Below are positions 58,001 to 64,000 of a stretch of DNA of 64,000 nucleotides, piece by piece. The notes under the pieces were generated by a model. The model did not search any database. It worked only from the letters and a program-made list of their open reading frames with translations, and was not told the origin of the DNA. Both the position numbers and the translations under genes were made by a program. Every line of letters begins with the position of its first letter. Position 1 is the first letter of the stretch. The stretch lies in NCBI GenBank assembly GCA_029168955.1, contig JAPDOI010000192.1, positions 603,501 through 667,500 on the forward strand. The letters run 5' to 3'. The DNA is from Aplectana chamaeleonis (lineage: Eukaryota; Nematoda; Chromadorea; Rhabditida; Cosmocercidae).

Positions 58001-61000
58001 TTACATGACGTCCTGCTCCTCCCTACTGGGGTCCTGCACACGTTCCATGATGTCCTACACACTCCCACTGAGATCCAGAACACATTACATAACGTCCTGC
58101 GTACCCCTACTGGGATCCTGCTTACGTTCCATGATGTCCTGCCCACTCCTACTGTAGTGCTGCATACACTCAACGACGTCCTGCCCACTCCTACTGAGAT
58201 CCTGCACACGTTTCATGATGTCCTGCACACCCCTACTGGGGTCCTGCACAGGTTCCATGATGTCCTGCACACTCCTACTGAGGTTCTGCGCACATTCTAC
58301 GACGTCCTGCACACCCCTACTGGGGTCCTGCACAGGTTCCATGATGTCCTGCACACTCCTACTGATGTCCTGCATACATTCCATGAAGTCCTGCACACTC
58401 CTACTGGGGTCCTGCACACTATTACTGGGGTCCTGCACATCATGTCATCCTGCACACTCCCTCCTAGGTCCTGCAGGTCCTGCACACATTCTACGACGTC
58501 CTGCACATCTCTATTGGGGTCCTGCACACATTCCATGATGTCCTGCACACCCCTACTGGGGTCCTGCACACGTTCCATGATGTCCTGCACACCTTTACTG
58601 AGGTCCTGCACACGTTTCATGATGTCCTGCACATCTCTACTGGGGTCCTGCACACGTTCCATGATGTCCTGCACACCCTACTGGGGTCCTGCACACATTC
58701 CATGACGTCCTGCTCATCCCTACTGGGGTTCTGCGCACGTTCCATGATGTCCTGCACACTCCTACTGAGGTCCTGCACATATTCTACGACGTCCTGCACA
58801 CCCCTACTGGGGTCCAGCACTACTTCCTTGATGTCCTGCACACTCCTACTGAGGTCCTGCACACATTCTACGACGTCCTGCACACCCTTACTGGGATCCT
58901 GCACACATTCCATGATGTCCTGCACAACCCTAGTGGGGTCCTGCACACGTTCCATGATGTCCTGCACACTTTTACTCAGGTCCTGTACACATTCCATGAC
59001 GTCCTGCTCATCCCTACTGGGGTTCTGCGCACGTTCCATGATGTCCTGCACACCTCTATTGGGATCCTACACACATTCCATGATGTCCTTCACACCTCTT
59101 CTGAAATCCTGCACACGTTTCATGATGTCCTGCACACTTTTACTCAGGTCCTGTACACATTCCATGACGTCCTGCACACCCCTACTGGGGTCCTGCACAG
59201 GTCCCATGATGTCCTGCACTCTCCTGCTGAGGTCCTGCATAATATTACTGAGGTCCTGCACACATTCTACGACGTCCTGCACACCCCTACTGGGGTCTGC
59301 ACAGGTTCCATGATGTCCTTCACACTCCCACTAAGGTCCTGCACACGTTCCATGATGTCCTGCACACCCCTACTGAGGTCCTGCACACATTCAACGACGT
59401 CCTGCACACCCCTACTGGGGTCCTTCACAGGTCCCATAATGTCCTGCACACTCCTACTGGGGTCCTGCACAGGTCCCATGATGTCCTGCACTCTCCTACT
59501 GAGGTCCTGCATACTATTACTGAGGTCCTGCACACATTCTACGACGTCCTGCACACCCTTACTGGGGTCCTGCACAAGTTACTTGATGTTCTGCACACAC
59601 CTACTGAGGTCCTGCACACATTCTGCGACGTTTTGCACACCCCTACTGGGGTCCAGCACTACTTCCTTGATGTCCTGCACACTCCTACTGAGGTCCTGCA
59701 CACATTCTACGACGTTCTGCACATACTCTTACTAAGGTCCTGCACACATTCCATGATGTCCTGCACACCCCTAGTGGGGTCCTGCACACGTTCCATGATG
59801 TCCTGCACACTTTTACTCAGGTCCTGTACACATTCCATGACGTCCTGCTCATCCCTACTGGGGTCCAGCACAAGTTCCTTGATGTCCTGCACACTTCTAC
59901 CGAGGTACTGCACACATTCTACGACGCTCTGCACACCTCTACTGGGGTCCTGCACAGGTCCCATGATGTCCTTCACTCTCCTACTGAGGTCCTGCATACT
60001 ATTACTGAGGTCCTGCACACATTCTACGACGTCCTGCACACCCCTACTGGGGTCTGCACAGGTTCCATGATGTCCTGCACACTCCTACTAAGGTACTGCG
60101 CACCCCTAAAGGGGTACTGCACACGTTCTATGATGTCCTGCACACTTTTACTAAGGTCGTACACACATTCGATGACGTCCTGCTCGTCCCTACTGGGGTC
60201 CTGCACAAGCTTCATGATGTCCTGCACACTCCTACTGATGTCCTGCACACATTCCATGAAGTCCTGCTCATCCCTACTAGGGTCCTGCACACGTTCCATG
60301 ATGTCCTGCACACTTTTACTAAGGTCCTGTACATATTCCATGACGTCCTGCTCATCCCTACTGGGGTTCTGAGCTCGTTCCATGATGTCCTGCACCCCTC
60401 AATTGGGATCCTACACACGTTCCATGATGTCCTGCACACCTCTATTGGGATCCTGCACACGTTCCACGATGTCCTGCACACTCCCACTGAGGTACTGCAC
60501 ACGTTCCATGATTTTCTGCACACTCCTACTGAGGTCCTGCACGCATTCTACCACGTCCTGCACACTCCTACTGGGGTCCTGGACAAGTTCCCTGATGTCC
60601 TGCACACTCTTACTGAGGTCCTGCACACATTCTGCGGCGTCCTGCACACCCCTACTGGGGTCCAGCACAAGTTCCTTGATGTCCTGCACACTTCTACTGA
60701 GGTCCTGCACACATTCTACGACGTTCTGCACACCCCTACTGGGGTCCTGCACAGGTCCCATGATGTCCTGCACTCTCCTACTGAGGTCCTGCACACGTTC
60801 CATGATGTCCTGCACACTCCTACTGAGGTCCTGCACACATTCAACGACGTCCTGCACACCCCTACTGGGGTCCTTCACAGGTCCCATAATGTCCTGCACA
60901 CTCCTACTGGGGTCCTGCACAGGTCCCATGATATCCTGCACTCTCCTACTGAGGTCCTGCATACTATTACTGAGGTCCTGCACACATTCTACGACGTCCT

Positions 61001-64000
61001 GCACACCCTTACTGGGGTCCTGCACAAGTTCCTTGATGTCCTGCACACTCCTACTGAGGTCCTGCACACATTCTACGACGTTCTGCACATACTCTTACTA
61101 AGGTCCTGCACACATTCCATAATGTCCTGCACAACCCTAGTGGGGTCCTGCACACGTTCCTTGATGTCCTGCACACTTTTACTCAGGTCCTGTACACATT
61201 CCATGACGTCCTGCTCATCCCTACTGGGGTTCTGCGCACGTTCCATGATGTCCTGCACACCTCTATTGGGATCCTACACACATTCCATGATGTCCTGCAC
61301 ACCTCTTCTGAAATCCTGCACACGTTTCATGATGTCCTGCACACTTTTACTCAGGTCCTGTACACATTCCATGACGTCCTGCACACCCCTACTGGGGTCC
61401 TGCACAGGTCCCATGATGTCCTGCACTCTCCTACTGAGGTCCTGCATACTATTACTGAGGTACTGCACACATTCTACGACGTCCTGCACACCCCTACTGG
61501 GGTCTGCACAGGTTCCATGATGTCCTTCACACTCCTACTAAGGTCCTGCACACGTTCTATGATGTCCTGCACACTCCTACTGATGTCCTGCACAAATTCT
61601 ACGACGTCCTGCACACCCCTACTGGGGTCCTGCACACATTACATGATGTCCTGCACACTCCTACTGGGGTCCTGCACAGGTCCCATGATGTCCTGCACTC
61701 TCCTACTGGAGGTCTTGCATACTATTACTGAGGTCCTGCACACATTCTACGACGTCCTGCCCACCCTTTACTGGGGGTCCTGCACAGGTCCCATGATGTC
61801 CTGCACACTCCTACTGAGGTCCTGCACACATTCCATACGACGTTCTGCACATACTCTTACTAAGGTCCTGCACACATTCTACGACGTCCTGCACACCCCT
61901 ACTGGGGTCCTGCACAAGTTCCATGATGTCCTGCACACTCCCACTGAGGTCCTGCACACATTCTGCGACGTCCTGCACACCCCTACTGGGGTCCTGCACA
62001 CGTTCCATGATGTCCTGCACACTCCTACTGAGGTCCTGCACACATTCTACGACGTCCTGCACACCCCTACTGGGGTCCTGCACAGGTTCCATGATGTCCT
62101 GCACAACCCAACTGGGGTCATACACACGTTCCATGATGTCCTGCACGCTCCTACTGAGGTCCTGCACACGTTTAGTGACATCCTGCACACCCCTACTGGG
62201 GTGTTGCACAGGTTCCATAATGTCCTGCACACTCCTACTGAGGTCCTGCACAGGTCCCATGATATCCTGCACTCTCCTACTGAGGTCCTGCATACTATTA
62301 CTGAGGTCCTGCACACATTACACGACGTCCTGCATACCCTTACTGGGGTCCTGCACAGGTTCCTCGATGTCTTGCACACTCCTTCTGAGGTCCTGCACAC
62401 ATTCTACGACGTTCTGCACATACTCTTACTAAGGTCCTGCACACATTCCATGATGTCCTGCACAACCCTAGTGGGGTCCTGCACACGTTCCATGATGTCC
62501 TGCACACTTTTACTCAGGTCCTGCACACATTCAACGACGTCCTGCCCACCCCTACCGGGGTCCTTCACAGGTTCCATAATGTCCTGCACACTACTGCTCA
62601 GGTCCTGCACACGTTCCATGGTGTCATGCACACTCCTACTGAGGTCCTGCACACGTTCCATGATGTCCTGCACACTCCTACTGAGGTCCTGTACATTCCA
62701 TGATGTCCTGCACACCCCTACTGGGGTCCTGCACATTCCATGATGTCCTGCACACTCCTACTGAGGTCCTGCACACATTCTACGACGTCCTGCACACCCC
62801 TACTGGGGTCCTGCACAGGTTCCATGATGTCCTGCACACTCCTACTGAGGTCCTGCACATTCTACGACGTTCTGCACACTCCTACTGGGGTCCTGCACAG
62901 GTCCCATGATGTCCTGCACACTCCTACTGATGTCCTGCACTCTCCTACTGGGGTCCTGCACACGTTCCTATGATGTCCTGCACACTCCTACTAAGGTCCT
63001 GCGCTCATTCTACAACGTCCTGCACACCCGTACTAAGGTTCTGCACACGTTACATGATGTCTTGCACACTCTTACTGAGGTCCTGCGCACAATCTACGAC
63101 GTCCTGCACAACCCAACAGGGGTCATACACACGTTCCATGATGTCCTGCACGCTCCTACTAAGGTTCTGCACACATTCTACGATGTCTTGCACACCCCTA
63201 CTGGGGTCCTGCACACATCCCATGATGTCCTGCACACCCTTACTGGGCTCCTGCACACGTTCAATGATGTCCTGCACACTCCTACCGAGGTCCTACACAC
63301 ATTCCATGATGCCCTGCATACCCATACTGGGGTCCTGCACACGTTCCATGATGTCCTGCACACTCCTACTGGGGTCCTGCACACCTTCCATGACGTCCCG
63401 CAGACCCCTAATGGGGTCCTGCACACGTTCCATGATGTCCTGCACACTCCTACTGAGGTCCTGCACACATTCCATGATGTCCTGCACACTCCTACCAAGG
63501 TCGTGCACACGTTCCATCATGTCGTGCACAATCCTACAGAGGTCCTGCACACATTCTATGACGTCCTGCACACTCCTACTGGGGTCCTGCATACGTTCCA
63601 TGATGTCCTGCACACTCCCTACTGAGGTCCTGCATACTATTACAGATACACATTCTACGACGTCCTGCACACCCCTACTGGGGTCCTGCACAGGTTCCAT
63701 GATGTCCTGCACACTCCTACTGAGGTCCTGCACACATTCTACGACGTCCTGCACACCCCTCTATTGAGGTCCTGCACACATTCCATGGTGTCCTGCACAC
63801 CACTATGGAGGTCCTGCACACGTCCCATGATGTCCTGCACACTCGTACTGAGGTCCTTCGCACATTCCATGATGTCCTGCACACCCCTACTGGGGTCCTG
63901 CACACGTTCCAATGATGTCCTGCACACCTCTGCTCGGGTCCTGCACACGTTCCATGATGTCCTGCACATTCCTACTGAGGCTCTGCACACGCTCCATGAT
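49054..64000 (-). repeat. 21-bp minisatellite, inverted arm (continues past the window)
   Basis: The same monomers and dimers occur in reverse orientation to the last base. The stretch 49.1-49.7 kb is rich in small indels. Other indel-rich spots are about 51.2, 52.0, 53.0-53.2, 54.1 and 61.7-61.8 kb. From the switch the monomer order copies the forward arm backwards, starting at about 47.46 kb. Later blocks (for example 60382-61101) match the 1,220-bp higher-order unit of 35.3-37.2 kb. No gene or transposon is seen inside. Confidence 0.95.

Noticed and set aside
25126..64000. CRISPR-like array
   Set aside because: Units are directly adjacent 21-bp monomers without unique spacers or cas genes, in eukaryotic DNA.

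Overview
The window looks like nuclear DNA from a nematode, most likely a clade V (strongylid, hookworm-like) species. This is inferred from four things: short GT-AG introns with TTNCAG-type acceptors, a Penelope-like element, a decayed LINE whose endonuclease words (LNCRSLSS, DYVLTRSIP, VWDVAFDSDHR) I associate with strongylid genomes, and a mariner. No operons or bacterial gene layout are present. Almost nothing is a conventional gene; transposons and tandem repeats fill most of the 64 kb.

Layout. (1) 1-3.8 kb: no recognisable gene, two hairpins, then a tRNA-Asp(GTC)-like sequence at 3808-3884. (2) 4.15-6.76 kb: two broken Penelope-like copies in inverted orientation. The plus copy keeps an open GIY-YIG endonuclease and ends in a hammerhead-ribozyme-like motif followed by AATAAA. 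(3) 6.8-9.4 kb: four short nonautonomous DNA transposons of two related families (here A and B) with TTAA-type target duplications. (4) 9.4-12.5 kb: unassigned sequence with simple repeats and one 22-nt match to the nematode spliced leader SL1. (5) 12.55-17.26 kb, minus strand: three exons of a bacterial-type N-acetylmuramoyl-L-alanine amidase (Amidase_2). Its 4.2-kb intron is packed with nested transposons and a triplicated 85-bp repeat. (6) 17.8-18.8 kb: decayed LINE endonuclease. (7) 18.8-25.1 kb: a 317-bp satellite, about ten copies in one orientation, a perfect fold-back at 21994-22042, then about ten very degraded copies in the opposite orientation. The monomer carries a tRNA-like domain. 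(8) 25.1-64 kb, to the end of the window: a giant minisatellite of a 21-bp monomer, mostly paired as 42-bp dimers, with higher-order repeats of about 1.2-2.2 kb. A mariner interrupts it at 25877-27172, and it flips orientation at about 49.05 kb.

The only likely host gene is the amidase, and both of its ends are missing here. The long open frames across the minisatellite on both strands follow from the 21-bp (7-codon) period and are not annotated as genes. The two orientation flips sit at perfect short palindromes next to indel-rich sequence, so genuine inverted arrays and long-read fold-back or polishing artefacts both have to be considered.
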